Origin: Sphingopyxis sp. UBA6723
GTDB lineage: Bacteria; Pseudomonadota; Alphaproteobacteria; Sphingomonadales; Sphingomonadaceae
Direction: 5' to 3'
NCBI RefSeq assembly: GCF_002454115.1
Contig: NZ_DKIH01000003.1
Location: forward strand, 8,756 to 67,989
DNA length: 59,234 nucleotides
The notes beneath the pieces were generated by a model. The model had not been told where the DNA came from and did no database searches. It worked only from the letters and a program-made list of their open reading frames with translations. How positions within the stretch are numbered: position 1 is the first letter of the stretch; each line of letters opens with the position of its first letter. Positions 14,951-23,621 of the stretch are shown piece after piece. The position numbers were made by a program, and so were the translations under genes.

Positions 14951-16735
14951 GTGATCGAGGTTATTCAGGCTTTTATCGAAGCGCATCAGGCGGTCATTTC
15001 CCTGATCATTCTGGCCGGCATTTTTGTCGGTTTCCTGCTGGAACGCCTGCCTGCGACGGTGATCGCCGTTGTCGGCGCGTGCGTCTATCTGGCGCTGGGC
15101 ATCCTCGATTCCGATGCCATGTATTCGGTGTTTTCGAACTCGGCGCCGATCGTCATCGGGGCGATGTTCGTGCTGTCGGGGGCGCTGATCCGCACCGGGG
15201 TGATCCAACGCGTCGCCGACACCATCATGAAACGGGCCGAAAAGCATCCGCGCCTTGCGATCGTCGAGGTGCTGGTGGGGGCGCTGATCGCCTCGGCGTT
15301 CCTGAACAACACGCCGGTCGTCGTGGTGCTGGTGCCGATCATGCTGAAACTGGCCGAAGTGACGGGGGTCAGCGCCAAAAAGCTGCTGATGCCGCTGTCG
15401 ATCGTCGCGGTGCTCGGCGGAACGCTGACCCTGATCGGCACTTCGACCAACCTCGTCGTCGACGGCATCGTCCGCGATGCGGGTATGGAGCGGTTCGGCA
15501 TTTTCGAGATTACCCCGATCGGCCTGGTCACCGCCGCGTCGGGGATGATCGGATTGGCGCTGATGTGGTGGCTGCTTCCGGCAGATAGTCCGATCAAGGG
15601 ACCGGCCGGGACGCATGACGCGCACCAATATCTTTCCGAACTTGTGCTGGACGAAGAGGACGACCTTGTTGGCATGACGGTCGAGGCGTTTCGCGACCTG
15701 CCCCGCACGGGGCGGATCGTCGGCATTCGGCGCGCGTCGGCGGTGGTCCGCGGCGCCGAACTGGAGAACTGGATTCTCGCCCCCGGCGACCGCCTGATCG
15801 TTCGCGTCGATGGCGCGACGTTGATGACCTGGCGCGAGCAAGGGCGATTTAGGCTCGGAATCGGCAGCGGCGAGCCGGCCGAGGGTGACATGGTGGTCGA
15901 AACGATGGTCGCATCGAACCATCCCGCGATCGGCCAGCGGCTGATCGACATTCCCTTTCTGCAAAAGATCCGCGCCCGCATCATCGGCCTCGACCGCCCG
16001 GCGCACCAACCCGGCCCTGACCTTGCCAGCGTCCGCATCCGCCCCGCCGACCGGCTGTTGGTTGCGGGCGGCCCCGACGAGGTGGAGGCACTGCGCGACA
16101 ATCCGCACCTGATCGGCGCTGATCTGGCGAAAGTCCGGGCGTTTCGCCGCGGCAAGGCTTGGATCGCGATCGTCTGTATGCTCGGCGTCGTCACGCTGGC
16201 GGCGCTGAATGTGCTGACCATCGGCGTCGCGGCGATCATCGCGATCGGGGTGATCCTGATCACGCGCTGCATCGACAGCGAAGAGGCGTGGGGGACGATC
16301 GACGGTGACGTGCTGATCCTGATCTTCGCGATGCTCGCCGTCGGCTTGGCGCTGGAAAACAGCGGCGCGGTCGCGATGATGGTCGGGTGGGTCAAACCTT
16401 CGCTCGCCGATGCGCCGGCCTGGGTGCTGGTCTTCGGTATCTATTTCTTCGCGCTGATCCTGTCCGAACTGCTCAGCAACAATGCCGTGGCGGCGTTGAT
16501 GACGCCGGTGACGCTGGCGATCGCGTCCGAACTGGGGGTCGATCCGCGCCCGCTGGTCATCGCGCTGATGATTGGCGCCTCGGCGTGTTTCGCGACCCCG
16601 ATCGGCTATCAGACCAATACGATCGTTTATGCCGCGGGCGATTATCGCTTCATCGATTTCGTCAAAATCGGCGTGCCGCTCAATATCATCACCGGGGTTT
16701 CGACCTGTTTGGCCATCGTCTTTTTCATGACCTGA
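14951..16735 (+). CDS. SLC13/ArsB-type ion transporter with central TrkA-C domains
   Basis: A 594-residue protein starting at GTG 14951. N-terminal membrane helices include SAFLNNTPVVVVLVPIM (a conserved NNT motif) and GTLTLIGTSTNLVVDGIV. A soluble central region (about 215-390) holds two TrkA-C-like (RCK C-terminal) modules, one around EAFRDLPRTGRIVGIRRAS and one around RPADRLLVAGGPDEVE. C-terminal helices carry SELLSNNAVAALMTPV, the second half-motif. This is the layout of the SLC13/DASS permeases with RCK inserts found in many bacteria, often sulfate or dicarboxylate transporters driven by Na+. The substrate is not predictable here. Confidence 0.8.
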   Translation: MIEVIQAFIEAHQAVISLIILAGIFVGFLLERLPATVIAVVGACVYLALGILDSDAMYSVFSNSAPIVIGAMFVLSGALIRTGVIQRVADTIMKRAEKHPRLAIVEVLVGALIASAFLNNTPVVVVLVPIMLKLAEVTGVSAKKLLMPLSIVAVLGGTLTLIGTSTNLVVDGIVRDAGMERFGIFEITPIGLVTAASGMIGLALMWWLLPADSPIKGPAGTHDAHQYLSELVLDEEDDLVGMTVEAFRDLPRTGRIVGIRRASAVVRGAELENWILAPGDRLIVRVDGATLMTWREQGRFRLGIGSGEPAEGDMVVETMVASNHPAIGQRLIDIPFLQKIRARIIGLDRPAHQPGPDLASVRIRPADRLLVAGGPDEVEALRDNPHLIGADLAKVRAFRRGKAWIAIVCMLGVVTLAALNVLTIGVAAIIAIGVILITRCIDSEEAWGTIDGDVLILIFAMLAVGLALENSGAVAMMVGWVKPSLADAPAWVLVFGIYFFALILSELLSNNAVAALMTPVTLAIASELGVDPRPLVIALMIGASACFATPIGYQTNTIVYAAGDYRFIDFVKIGVPLNIITGVSTCLAIVFFMT

Positions 16736-16814
16736 GGCGGGAGCGCCGGTTGCGCGCATTTGGGGCGGTCGCTAGGGTCAAGGTTTGAACGGTCGCGACA
16801 AGGGGAAGATAAAG

Positions 16815-18146
16815 ATGGCCGACACAACGATGGTGGCGCCCGTCGCGTTGAGCGAGGATGCGCGAGCCAAGCGCCTGCAATGGCGGATGCTGATCGGCTT
16901 TGTCGGCGGTCTGCTGGCCGGGCTGGCGGCGCATTATGGCGCCGCGGGGCAGCCGTGGGTGGCAGAGGTTATCTTCTATCTCGGCAAGGTCGGCGATATT
17001 TTCCTGCGCCTGTTGTTCATGCTCGTCATCCCGCTTCTGGTCTCTGCGTTGATCGTGGGGGTTGCCGAAATGGGCGAAATGCGGGCGCTCAAGACCGTCG
17101 GGCTGCGAACGCTCATCTACACGGTCGTTGTTTCGTCGATTGCGGTCGCGATCAGCCTGCTGGTGGTCAACCTGTTGCAGCCGGGGGCGGGCGTCGATCC
17201 CGCGCTGGCGCAATCGCTGATCGCCGACGGCGCTGAACGCGCGGGCAGTATCATTCAATCCAGCCGTGAGGCAAAGGCGGGTGCGGACGCGATCGTCGCG
17301 ATCGTCCCGAGCAATTTTTTCCTCGCGATGAGCGAGAATGATGTGCTGGCCGTCATGTTCTTCGCGCTGTTTTTCGGCATCGGCCTGATGATGGTACAGA
17401 CACCGCAGTCACAGGCGTTGAAAGCCGCGATCGAGGGTGTGTTCGAAGTCGCGATGAAGCTGATCGGGCTGGTCATCCAGCTCGCTCCGATCGCCATTTT
17501 CTGTTTCATGTTCAATCTGGGGGCGCAGTTCGGGGTTGACCTGCTCGTCCGTTTGTCGGCGTTTGTCGGGGTCGTGCTGCTTGCGCTCGGGATCCAGATG
17601 TTCATCGTTTTCCCGATATTGCTGAAAACACTCGCCAAGAAATCGCCGGTCGAATTTTTCAAGCAGACGCAAGAGGCCTTTGTCATGGCCTTCTCCACCG
17701 CATCGTCTAACGCGACGCTGCCGACCGCGCTGCGTGTCGCGCGTGACCGGCTGCACCTGCCCGACCGCGTGGCGCGCTTTGTGCTGACCATCGGCGCGAC
17801 AGCCAACCAGAATGGCACCGCGATGTTCGAGGGCGTGACGGTGATTTTCCTGGCGCAGTTTTTTGGCGTCGACCTGACGCTCCAGCAGCAGATCATGGTG
17901 ATGGCGGTCTGCATTTTGGGCGGCATCGGTACCGCTGGCGTTCCGGCGGGGTCGCTGCCGGTCATTGCCCTGATCCTGGCGATGGTCGGGGTACCGCCGG
18001 CCGGTATCGGGCTGGTGCTCGGCGTCGATCGTTTTCTTGATATGTGCCGCACCACGCTCAACGTCATCGGCGATCTGGTGGCCGCCACGGTTGTGTCTGC
18101 GGGGGTGAAAGACGAACCGACGGCGGCGGATCAGGCCGCCGCCTGA
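16815..18146 (+). CDS. Dicarboxylate/amino acid:cation symporter (DAACS family)
   Basis: A 443-residue protein. ATG 16815 with AGGGGAAG upstream is preferred over TTG 16785. About eight membrane helices are present with the family signatures: the Ser-rich hairpin motif SSNATLPTALRVA, NQNGTAMFEGV (a variant of the cation-binding NMDGT), and the second hairpin GGIGTAGVPAGSLPVIALIL. It imports glutamate/aspartate or C4-dicarboxylates with H+ or Na+, as GltP and DctA do; the NQNGT variant prevents a firm substrate call. It is convergent with the lipoprotein gene, with a 7-bp gap. Confidence 0.87.
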   Translation: MADTTMVAPVALSEDARAKRLQWRMLIGFVGGLLAGLAAHYGAAGQPWVAEVIFYLGKVGDIFLRLLFMLVIPLLVSALIVGVAEMGEMRALKTVGLRTLIYTVVVSSIAVAISLLVVNLLQPGAGVDPALAQSLIADGAERAGSIIQSSREAKAGADAIVAIVPSNFFLAMSENDVLAVMFFALFFGIGLMMVQTPQSQALKAAIEGVFEVAMKLIGLVIQLAPIAIFCFMFNLGAQFGVDLLVRLSAFVGVVLLALGIQMFIVFPILLKTLAKKSPVEFFKQTQEAFVMAFSTASSNATLPTALRVARDRLHLPDRVARFVLTIGATANQNGTAMFEGVTVIFLAQFFGVDLTLQQQIMVMAVCILGGIGTAGVPAGSLPVIALILAMVGVPPAGIGLVLGVDRFLDMCRTTLNVIGDLVAATVVSAGVKDEPTAADQAAA

Positions 18147-18153
18147 TCCGTCA

Positions 18154-19023
18154 TCATTCCGGCTGACCAGCGCTGAAACGGCGCCCGCCGCTGACGCGCT
18201 CGGTTGGCGCCGGGGGCGGCGCGGACTGGACGGGCGGCGCCTGTCGCGCTGCGGGAGGCTGACGAACAGCGGGCGCAGGACGATCGGCGCGCGGCGCGCG
18301 TTCGGGCATTGCCGACGGCGCGGATCGCGGGATGCGACGGATTTCGGTGCCCGTACGCGGCGGGGCCGTGTCGCTGCGCGGCAACCACCCCGACGGACGA
18401 TCGGTACGCGGTCGGTCGGTACGCGGGCGACCATCTGCACCGTCCCCCTGCGGGACCGGACGCGGACGCGCCGTGCCCCAATCGGGTCGCCCGGGCCGCC
18501 CAGGGCGTTCGGGGTTGGCATTGACCGGCGGCGTAGCGGTCGCATCGTCGCCGCGGCCGCGACCCGGACGCGTGCCGCGCGGGCCGGCATTGTCGCGATC
18601 GCCGCGGTTCCAGCCGCCGGGGCGGCCCGGCTGGCCGTGGCCGCGGCTGCCATGGTGCTTCCACCACGCGCGCCGCCCGCCCCAATAGTTCAGATATTGA
18701 TCGCGTAGCGGGTAGCGGTTGCGATAGCGGTCAAACATCCACGTGCCATAGCCGGGATAATAATAATCGTCGTACCAGCCGCCGCCGAACCCGATGTTGA
18801 TGAAGCCGCTGCCATAATCGGACGCGTCATAGCAATCATAACCATAGCCATCGTCATAGGCGTAGCCGTCATAGTCATAATAGGCGTTGCCATAACGAGC
18901 GGCGCAATCGCCGCCGGAGGCATAGCTCGCGCCATAGACGCCGCCGCCATAGCAACCGCCGAGCAGCGTCGTCGCGATTGCTCCCAGCGCGATGGAAAGC
19001 GGGCGTTTATAATTGGTGGGCAT
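18154..19023 (-). CDS. Putative lipoprotein with Gly/Tyr/Asp-rich and Arg/Pro-rich regions
   Basis: A 289-residue protein from ATG 19023 (AAAGGA upstream). A signal peptide ends in a lipobox, TLLGGC at about 21-24. The next 65 residues are extremely Tyr/Asp/Gly rich (YDYDGYAYDDGYGYDCYD). A short conserved-looking stretch (TWMFDRYRNRYPLRDQYLNYWGG) follows, then a low-complexity Arg/Pro/Gly tail of about 150 residues. Such composition suggests an unstructured surface or envelope protein. No enzymatic motif is seen. Similar proteins exist in sphingomonads without known function. Highly biased codons make the frame unusual but long and uninterrupted. Confidence 0.65.
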   Translation of the reverse strand: MPTNYKRPLSIALGAIATTLLGGCYGGGVYGASYASGGDCAARYGNAYYDYDGYAYDDGYGYDCYDASDYGSGFINIGFGGGWYDDYYYPGYGTWMFDRYRNRYPLRDQYLNYWGGRRAWWKHHGSRGHGQPGRPGGWNRGDRDNAGPRGTRPGRGRGDDATATPPVNANPERPGRPGRPDWGTARPRPVPQGDGADGRPRTDRPRTDRPSGWLPRSDTAPPRTGTEIRRIPRSAPSAMPERAPRADRPAPAVRQPPAARQAPPVQSAPPPAPTERVSGGRRFSAGQPE

Positions 19024-19195
19024 CAAGCCAATCCTTTGTCGGGTCCGTGCGGACCGGTCATCTTGGCTAGCAAGCTGTCCGAGTCGAGTTGAATTTGCGG
19101 TGAATAGCGTTCGAAGAGTGACGCAGCGTTACTTGCATCAGTGTCAGTAGTGCGTTACGCTGGGTACCACAGCAGCACCGATGAGGATGGACCCG

Positions 19196-20587
19196 ATGAA
19201 CGCGCCGACCAAGATCAATTGGCCCGAAGCCCGGTTTGGCCCCGAAACGCAGCATTGGCTGCCGCGCAATCCCGATCAGGCGCTCGACCATATTCCCGGC
19301 GAGGATGGGTATCCGGTGATCGGCAACACCCTCGAACAGCTCAGCGACTATCGCGGTTTCACCAGGCGGATGGTGGCGAAATATGGCCGCGTCTATCGCA
19401 ACAACAGCTTTGGCGGGCGCAGCGTCGCGCTACATGGTCCCGAAGCGAACGAACTCGTCATGTTCGACCGCGACAAGATTTTTTCGTCCGAACAGGGCTG
19501 GGGGCCGGTGCTCAACCTGCTGTTCCCGCGCGGGTTGATGCTGATGGATTTTGAAAAGCATCGCGCCGACCGCAAGATATTGTCGGTGGCGTTCAAGCCC
19601 GAACCAATGCGTCATTATGCCGAATCGCTGAACGAGGGCATCAAGGATCGGGTTGCATCGTGGAGTGGCCAAACGTTCCAATTTTATGCGGCGATCAAGA
19701 AACTGACGCTCGACCTGGCCGCGACCAGCTTCCTCGGCATCCCCTTCGGCCCCGAGGCCGACAAGGTGAACAAGGCCTTTGTCGACATGGTGCAGGCGTC
19801 GATCGGCGTCGTCCGCGTGCCGATGCCCTTCACCGCGATGGGCCGCGGCGCCAAGGGCCGCGCCTATCTGGTCGACTATTTCGGGCGCATGGTGCCGGAG
19901 CGCCGCGAGGGGACGGGCGAGGATATTTTCAGCCAGATCTGCCGCGCGCGCGACGACAATGGTGAGTATATGAGCGCCGAGGCGATCGTCGATCATATGA
20001 ACTTCCTGATGATGGCGGCGCATGACACGATCACCAGCTCGATTACCTCGATGGTGTGGATGCTCGCCAAGCACCCCGAATGGCAGGACAGGTTGCGCGA
20101 AGAAATGCTGGCGGTGTCGCCGGCGGGCGAGGGCGTCGGGCACAATAGTCTGGGCGAGCTGGAGATGACCGAATGGGCGTTCAAGGAAGCGCTGCGGCTG
20201 GTGCCCCCGGTGCCGAGCTTTCCGCGCCGGGCGCTCAAGGATTTCGAATATGGCGGCTATCGCATCCCGGCCGGGACGTCGGTCGGGGTCAGCCCGGCCT
20301 ATACGCATATGATGGAAGAACATTGGCCCAAGCCCGAAAAATTCGACCCGATGCGTTTCTCGCCCGAAGTCGCGCGCGAGCGGCACAAATATGCGTGGGT
20401 GCCGTTCGGCGGCGGCGCGCATATGTGCCTGGGGCTGCATTTTGCCTATATGCAGGCGAAGATCTTTTTCCATCATGTTGTCACGACGCATCGCATCGTC
20501 GTGGCGCCCGGCTATGAGCCGAAATGGCAGGTGCTGCCGATCCCGCGTCCCAAGGATGGATTGATCGTCACGTTCGTGCCGCTCTGA
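19196..20587 (+). CDS. Cytochrome P450
   Basis: A 463-residue soluble P450. ATG 19196 is chosen because GAGGA lies 8 bp upstream; two earlier in-frame ATGs lack a site. Landmarks: I-helix MAAHDTITSSITS (a variant of AGxDT), K-helix KEALR (ExxR), and the heme loop FGGGAHMCLG with the thiolate ligand at about Cys411. There is no membrane anchor. The family and substrate are unclear, and no ferredoxin or reductase gene is adjacent, so the redox partners are elsewhere. It stands alone between a divergent lipoprotein gene and the extensin-like gene. Confidence 0.9.
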   Translation: MNAPTKINWPEARFGPETQHWLPRNPDQALDHIPGEDGYPVIGNTLEQLSDYRGFTRRMVAKYGRVYRNNSFGGRSVALHGPEANELVMFDRDKIFSSEQGWGPVLNLLFPRGLMLMDFEKHRADRKILSVAFKPEPMRHYAESLNEGIKDRVASWSGQTFQFYAAIKKLTLDLAATSFLGIPFGPEADKVNKAFVDMVQASIGVVRVPMPFTAMGRGAKGRAYLVDYFGRMVPERREGTGEDIFSQICRARDDNGEYMSAEAIVDHMNFLMMAAHDTITSSITSMVWMLAKHPEWQDRLREEMLAVSPAGEGVGHNSLGELEMTEWAFKEALRLVPPVPSFPRRALKDFEYGGYRIPAGTSVGVSPAYTHMMEEHWPKPEKFDPMRFSPEVARERHKYAWVPFGGGAHMCLGLHFAYMQAKIFFHHVVTTHRIVVAPGYEPKWQVLPIPRPKDGLIVTFVPL

Positions 20588-20624
20588 GCTTGCACAGCGG
20601 CGCGCCGCACCCCATTGAAATGGG

Positions 20625-21341
20625 GTGAAAAGCGCTCGTCCCTATCTGATCTGGTTCGGCATCGCCGTGCTGCTCGCGCTCGGCGCGATCCGCGGCATGC
20701 AATGGGTGCGCGACCATCCCGAGCATATGCCGACCGCGCGCTTCGAGATCGCGCATCCGCAGGGGTGGGCGACGCAGCGTAAGCTGGTGGGGCTGGTCGG
20801 TGACGATGCCGCCTGTTTTGCGGCGCTCGATCGTGCCAGCGTTGGCTATGAAAGGCGCCCTGTGGTTGGGGAGGGCACCTGCCGTGCCAGCCAGCGCATG
20901 GTGCTCACCGGCAACCGTTTCGTGCCAACGATGCGCCCGGCCAATGCGGCGCCCGGTTGCGCGGTGACCGTGACCATGGCGCTGTGGAACCGCGACGTCG
21001 TCCAGCCGCTGGCGCAGAAGCATTTCGGGCAAAAGGTCGTCGCGCTCGAAAATCTCGGCAGCTACAACTGCAGGAGCATCCGCGGTGGGCAGACGCCGAG
21101 CCAGCATTCGACCGCCAATGCGATCGATATTTCGGCGTTCGTGCTGGCCGACGGGACGCGCATCGCGCTGATCAACGACTGGGACGATGCCGACGTCCGC
21201 CGCGAATTTCTGCACGCGGTACGCGACGGATCGTGCGACCTGTTCACAACGGTGCTGTCACCCGATTACAACGCTGCCCATGCCGACCATTTCCATTTCG
21301 ACATGGCGGTGCGGACGGCGGGGTGGTCGGTCTGTCGATAA
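20625..21341 (+). CDS. Extensin-like family protein
   Basis: A 238-residue protein starting at GTG 20625, with an N-terminal membrane anchor (YLIWFGIAVLLALGAIRGM). The C-terminal domain has the extensin-like (PF06904) signature: DDAACFAALDRASV, CRASQRMVL, a cluster with Cys (NLGSYNCRSI), PSQHSTANAIDISAF, and HADHFHFDM. The His/Asp set (QHSTANAID and HADHFHFD) mirrors the zinc site of VanY/M15-type D,D-peptidases, so peptidoglycan binding or cleavage in the periplasm is likely. Four Cys probably form disulfides. It ends in a palindrome shared with the convergent sufA. Confidence 0.82.
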   Translation: MKSARPYLIWFGIAVLLALGAIRGMQWVRDHPEHMPTARFEIAHPQGWATQRKLVGLVGDDAACFAALDRASVGYERRPVVGEGTCRASQRMVLTGNRFVPTMRPANAAPGCAVTVTMALWNRDVVQPLAQKHFGQKVVALENLGSYNCRSIRGGQTPSQHSTANAIDISAFVLADGTRIALINDWDDADVRREFLHAVRDGSCDLFTTVLSPDYNAAHADHFHFDMAVRTAGWSVCR

Positions 21342-21361
21342 ATAGGGACAGTCCCTATTTA
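21339..21361. terminator. 23-bp palindrome between convergent genes
   Basis: Arms TAAATAGGGAC and GTCCCTATTTA are perfect complements around one central A. The palindrome includes the TAA of the extensin-like gene and ends 1 bp before the sufA stop. A short GC stem with an AT-rich flank on each side suits a bidirectional terminator. Confidence 0.55.
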
Positions 21362-21362
21362 A

Positions 21363-21713
21363 TCAGACGGTGAAGCTCTCGCCGCAGCCGCAAGCGCCCT
21401 TGGCGTTCGGATTCTCGAACACGAAACCGGCGGCAAAATCATCCTCGACCCAGTCCATGACGCTGCCGATCAAGTACAGGACCGACGCACCGTCGATGTA
21501 GAACACGCCGCCGGGGGTTTCGATCTTTTCGTCGAACTTCTGTTCGTCGGTCACATAATCGACCGAATAGGCAAGGCCCGAACAGCCGCGGCGCGGGGTC
21601 GACAGCTTGACGCCGATCGCGCCCTCGGGTGCGGCCGCCATCAGCGCCGCGACGCGGGCTTCGGCGTTCGGGGTCAGCGTGACTGCGGCAGGGCGGGTTT
21701 TCAAAATCGTCAT
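21363..21713 (-). CDS. sufA: A-type iron-sulfur carrier (SufA/IscA/HesB family)
   Basis: A 116-residue protein; ATG 21713 has AAGGAG 8 bp upstream. The three conserved Cys are present: Cys44 in RRGCSGLAYS, and Cys108/Cys110 in the C-terminal GACGCGES. A-type carriers receive Fe-S clusters from the SufBCD scaffold and pass them to apo-enzymes. It lies downstream of sufT but is separated from it by a 180-bp repeat element, so it may be transcribed apart from the main operon or by read-through. Naming as sufA is by context; ErpA is less likely. Confidence 0.88.
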   Translation of the reverse strand: MTILKTRPAAVTLTPNAEARVAALMAAAPEGAIGVKLSTPRRGCSGLAYSVDYVTDEQKFDEKIETPGGVFYIDGASVLYLIGSVMDWVEDDFAAGFVFENPNAKGACGCGESFTV

Positions 21714-21723
21714 CTCACACTCC

Positions 21724-21904
21724 TTCCCCTCTCCCCTTGCGGGAGAGGGTTGTGAAGACTTGGCAGCTTGCTGCCTAGTCGAAGCTGGGTGAGGGGTTGC
21801 GGTCGCAGACCGCGCGAGCCTGCGGCTCGCAGACCCCTCATCCAACTACGCCTAGTCACTTCGTGACAAGGCTTCGTATCCTTCTCCCGCAAGGGGAGAA
21901 GGGT
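21724..21904. repeat. Family B inverted-repeat element without cargo
   Basis: Two arms of about 75 bp in inverted orientation. Left: CCTCTCCCCTTGCGGGAGAG, later GGGTGAGGGG. Right (as its complement): CCTTCTCCCCTTGCGGGAGA, later GGATGAGGGG. Inner arm hairpins differ but both pair (GGCAGC-TTG-CTGCC against GTCAC-TTC-GTGAC). The centre is about 38 bp with its own hairpin. Same repeat superfamily as the arms flanking DUF559 at 13.4-13.9 kb. Confidence 0.8.
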
Positions 21905-21909
21905 TTTGC

Positions 21910-22380
21910 TCACAACATTCCCAACTCAAGCCGCGCTTCGTCGCTCATGTTCGCGGGCGACCATGGCGGATCCCAGACGAGGTTCACTTCGGCATCGCCG
22001 ACCCCCGGGACCGCGCCGACGCGCAGTTCGACTTCGGCAGGCATCGACTCCGCGACCGGGCAATGCGGGGTGGTCAGCGTCATGGTGACGACCGCATGAC
22101 CCTCGTCGATCTCGACATTATAGATCAAGCCAAGGTCATAGATGTTCACCGGGATTTCCGGGTCGTAAATGTCCTTCAGCGCATTGACGACCGCCTCGTA
22201 CAGATCGCCGCCGACGCTGTGCGGATCGACCGCCGCGGGCTTGGCGGCAAGGAAGCCCTCAAGATAGTCGCGCTTGCGTTCCAATTTCTCGGGCGCCGTC
22301 TCGACATCCGCGACGCGCGCCTTAGGCGGTGCTTCGACGCTGGTGACTTCTTCCACCTTGATCATCCGGTCCTCACTCAT
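21910..22380 (-). CDS. sufT: SUF system assembly protein SufT (MIP18/DUF59 family)
   Basis: A 156-residue protein. The DUF59 domain (about 60-150) includes IYDPEIPVNIYDLGLIYNVEI and MTLTTPHCPVAESMPAEVE with the conserved Cys, then VNLVWDPPWSPANMSDEARLELGML. A charged N-terminal extension of about 50 residues precedes it, as is typical of alphaproteobacterial SUF-linked members. SufT assists maturation of Fe-S proteins, probably at cluster transfer. The start ATG overlaps the sufS stop (ATGA); ATG 22365 is a less likely start. Last gene of the continuous SUF run before the family B repeat. Confidence 0.88.
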   Translation of the reverse strand: MSEDRMIKVEEVTSVEAPPKARVADVETAPEKLERKRDYLEGFLAAKPAAVDPHSVGGDLYEAVVNALKDIYDPEIPVNIYDLGLIYNVEIDEGHAVVTMTLTTPHCPVAESMPAEVELRVGAVPGVGDAEVNLVWDPPWSPANMSDEARLELGML

Positions 22381-23621
22381 CCGAAAATCCTCTCGACGCG
22401 CGACAGGCCGTCGATCAGCGCCGCCACATCGTCTTCACTGCTGTACACGCCAAAACTAGCGCGCGCGGTCGCGGGAACCCCCAGATGCTCCATCAGCGGC
22501 TGCGCGCAATGGTGTCCGGCGCGGATTGCGACCCCGCTTTCATCCAAGATTGTGCCGATGTCGTGCGGATGCACCCCCGCCATCGAAAAGCTGACGATTC
22601 CGGCGCTGTTTTCTGGGCCGAACAAGGTGATGCTGTTCTTGCGGGCGAGTGCCTCGCGCAGCGTGTCGACAAGCGCGCATTCATGCGCATGGATCGCATC
22701 GATGCCGATGCTCTCGACATACTCGACCGCGGCGGCGAGCCCGATCGCCTCGATAATCGCGGGCGTACCGGCTTCGAAGCGCGTGGGCGCGGGGGCATAG
22801 GTGGTCTTTTCAAAGGCCACGCGGTCGATCATCGACCCGCCGCCCTGCCAAGGCGGCAGGCTATCGAGTTTGTCGCTCCACAGCGCGCCGATGCCGGTCG
22901 GACCATAAAGCTTGTGGCCCGAAAAGACATAATAGTCGCAGCCGAGCGCCGCGACATCGACGGGCAGCCGCGGCACCGCCTGACAGCCGTCGATCAGCAG
23001 CTCGGCGCCAACATGGTGCGCCAAGGCGGCGGCGCGCGCGACGTCGAGCGGACTGCCGAGCACGTTCGACACATGCGCGAAGGCGACCATATTGTGTTCG
23101 GGGGTCAGAAGATTCTCGGCGGCATCGAGGTCGATGCAGCCATCGGTGGTCAGCGGGCAAACATCGACTTGCCACCCGGCAAGCTGCCACGGCACGATAT
23201 TGCTGTGATGCTCGAGCGTGGAGAGTAGCACGCGGCCCTTCTTCGGGTGCGAATAGGCGACAAGGTTGATCGCTTCGGTCGCGCCGCGCACGAACACAAC
23301 CTCCTCTTCGCGCGCCCCGATAAACGCCGCGATCCGCCGCCGCGCTGCCTCATACGCAAGCGTCATATCGGCCGACCGTGCATAGACGCCGCGATGCACG
23401 GTCGCATAGTCGCGGCCCATCGCGTTGACCGTCGCGTCGATGACGGCCTGCGGTTTTTGCGCGGTGGCGGCGGTGTCGAGATAATGCCAGTTGCCGGCGA
23501 GGCCGGGAAACTGGCTCCGAATTCCGTTTGTGTCGAGCGCAGTCGAGACACCTCGAAGGCGCGCGCTGCCGATGGGTGTCTCGACTTCGCTCGACACGAA
23601 CGGGGAGGGGAGGTTGGTCAC
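22377..23621 (-). CDS. sufS: Cysteine desulfurase SufS with repeat-encoded N-terminal segment
   Basis: A 414-residue class II cysteine desulfurase. The PLP lysine is Lys237 in FSGHKLYG and the catalytic Cys is Cys372 in RAGHHCAQPLM; HHSNIVPWQ and GATEAINLVA are also typical. It supplies persulfide sulfur to the SufBCD scaffold. GTG 23621 overlaps the sufD stop (GTGA), which fixes the start by coupling. Residues 7-33 (PFVSSEVETP to ALDTNG) are encoded by a dispersed 80-bp palindromic repeat and precede the normal N-terminus (FPGLAGNWHYLDTAATAQKP). No SufE/SufU gene is seen nearby. Confidence 0.92.
   Translation of the reverse strand: MTNLPSPFVSSEVETPIGSARLRGVSTALDTNGIRSQFPGLAGNWHYLDTAATAQKPQAVIDATVNAMGRDYATVHRGVYARSADMTLAYEAARRRIAAFIGAREEEVVFVRGATEAINLVAYSHPKKGRVLLSTLEHHSNIVPWQLAGWQVDVCPLTTDGCIDLDAAENLLTPEHNMVAFAHVSNVLGSPLDVARAAALAHHVGAELLIDGCQAVPRLPVDVAALGCDYYVFSGHKLYGPTGIGALWSDKLDSLPPWQGGGSMIDRVAFEKTTYAPAPTRFEAGTPAIIEAIGLAAAVEYVESIGIDAIHAHECALVDTLREALARKNSITLFGPENSAGIVSFSMAGVHPHDIGTILDESGVAIRAGHHCAQPLMEHLGVPATARASFGVYSSEDDVAALIDGLSRVERIFG
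23524..23603. repeat. Family A palindromic repeat inside the sufS coding region
   Basis: An inverted pair: left arm CCGTTTGTGTCGAGCG and onward, right arm ending TCGCTCGACACGAACGG, with a 22-bp variable centre. One of five copies (others at 28042, 36556, 48159 and 50775). Here it lies fully within sufS codons 7-33, in frame and without stops. Confidence 0.88.

Noticed and set aside
14798..16759. 653-codon open frame on the minus strand opposite the SLC13-like transporter
   Set aside because: The + strand frame has clear transporter motifs; the antisense frame is low-complexity (His/Arg/Asp-rich) and arises from high GC codon usage.
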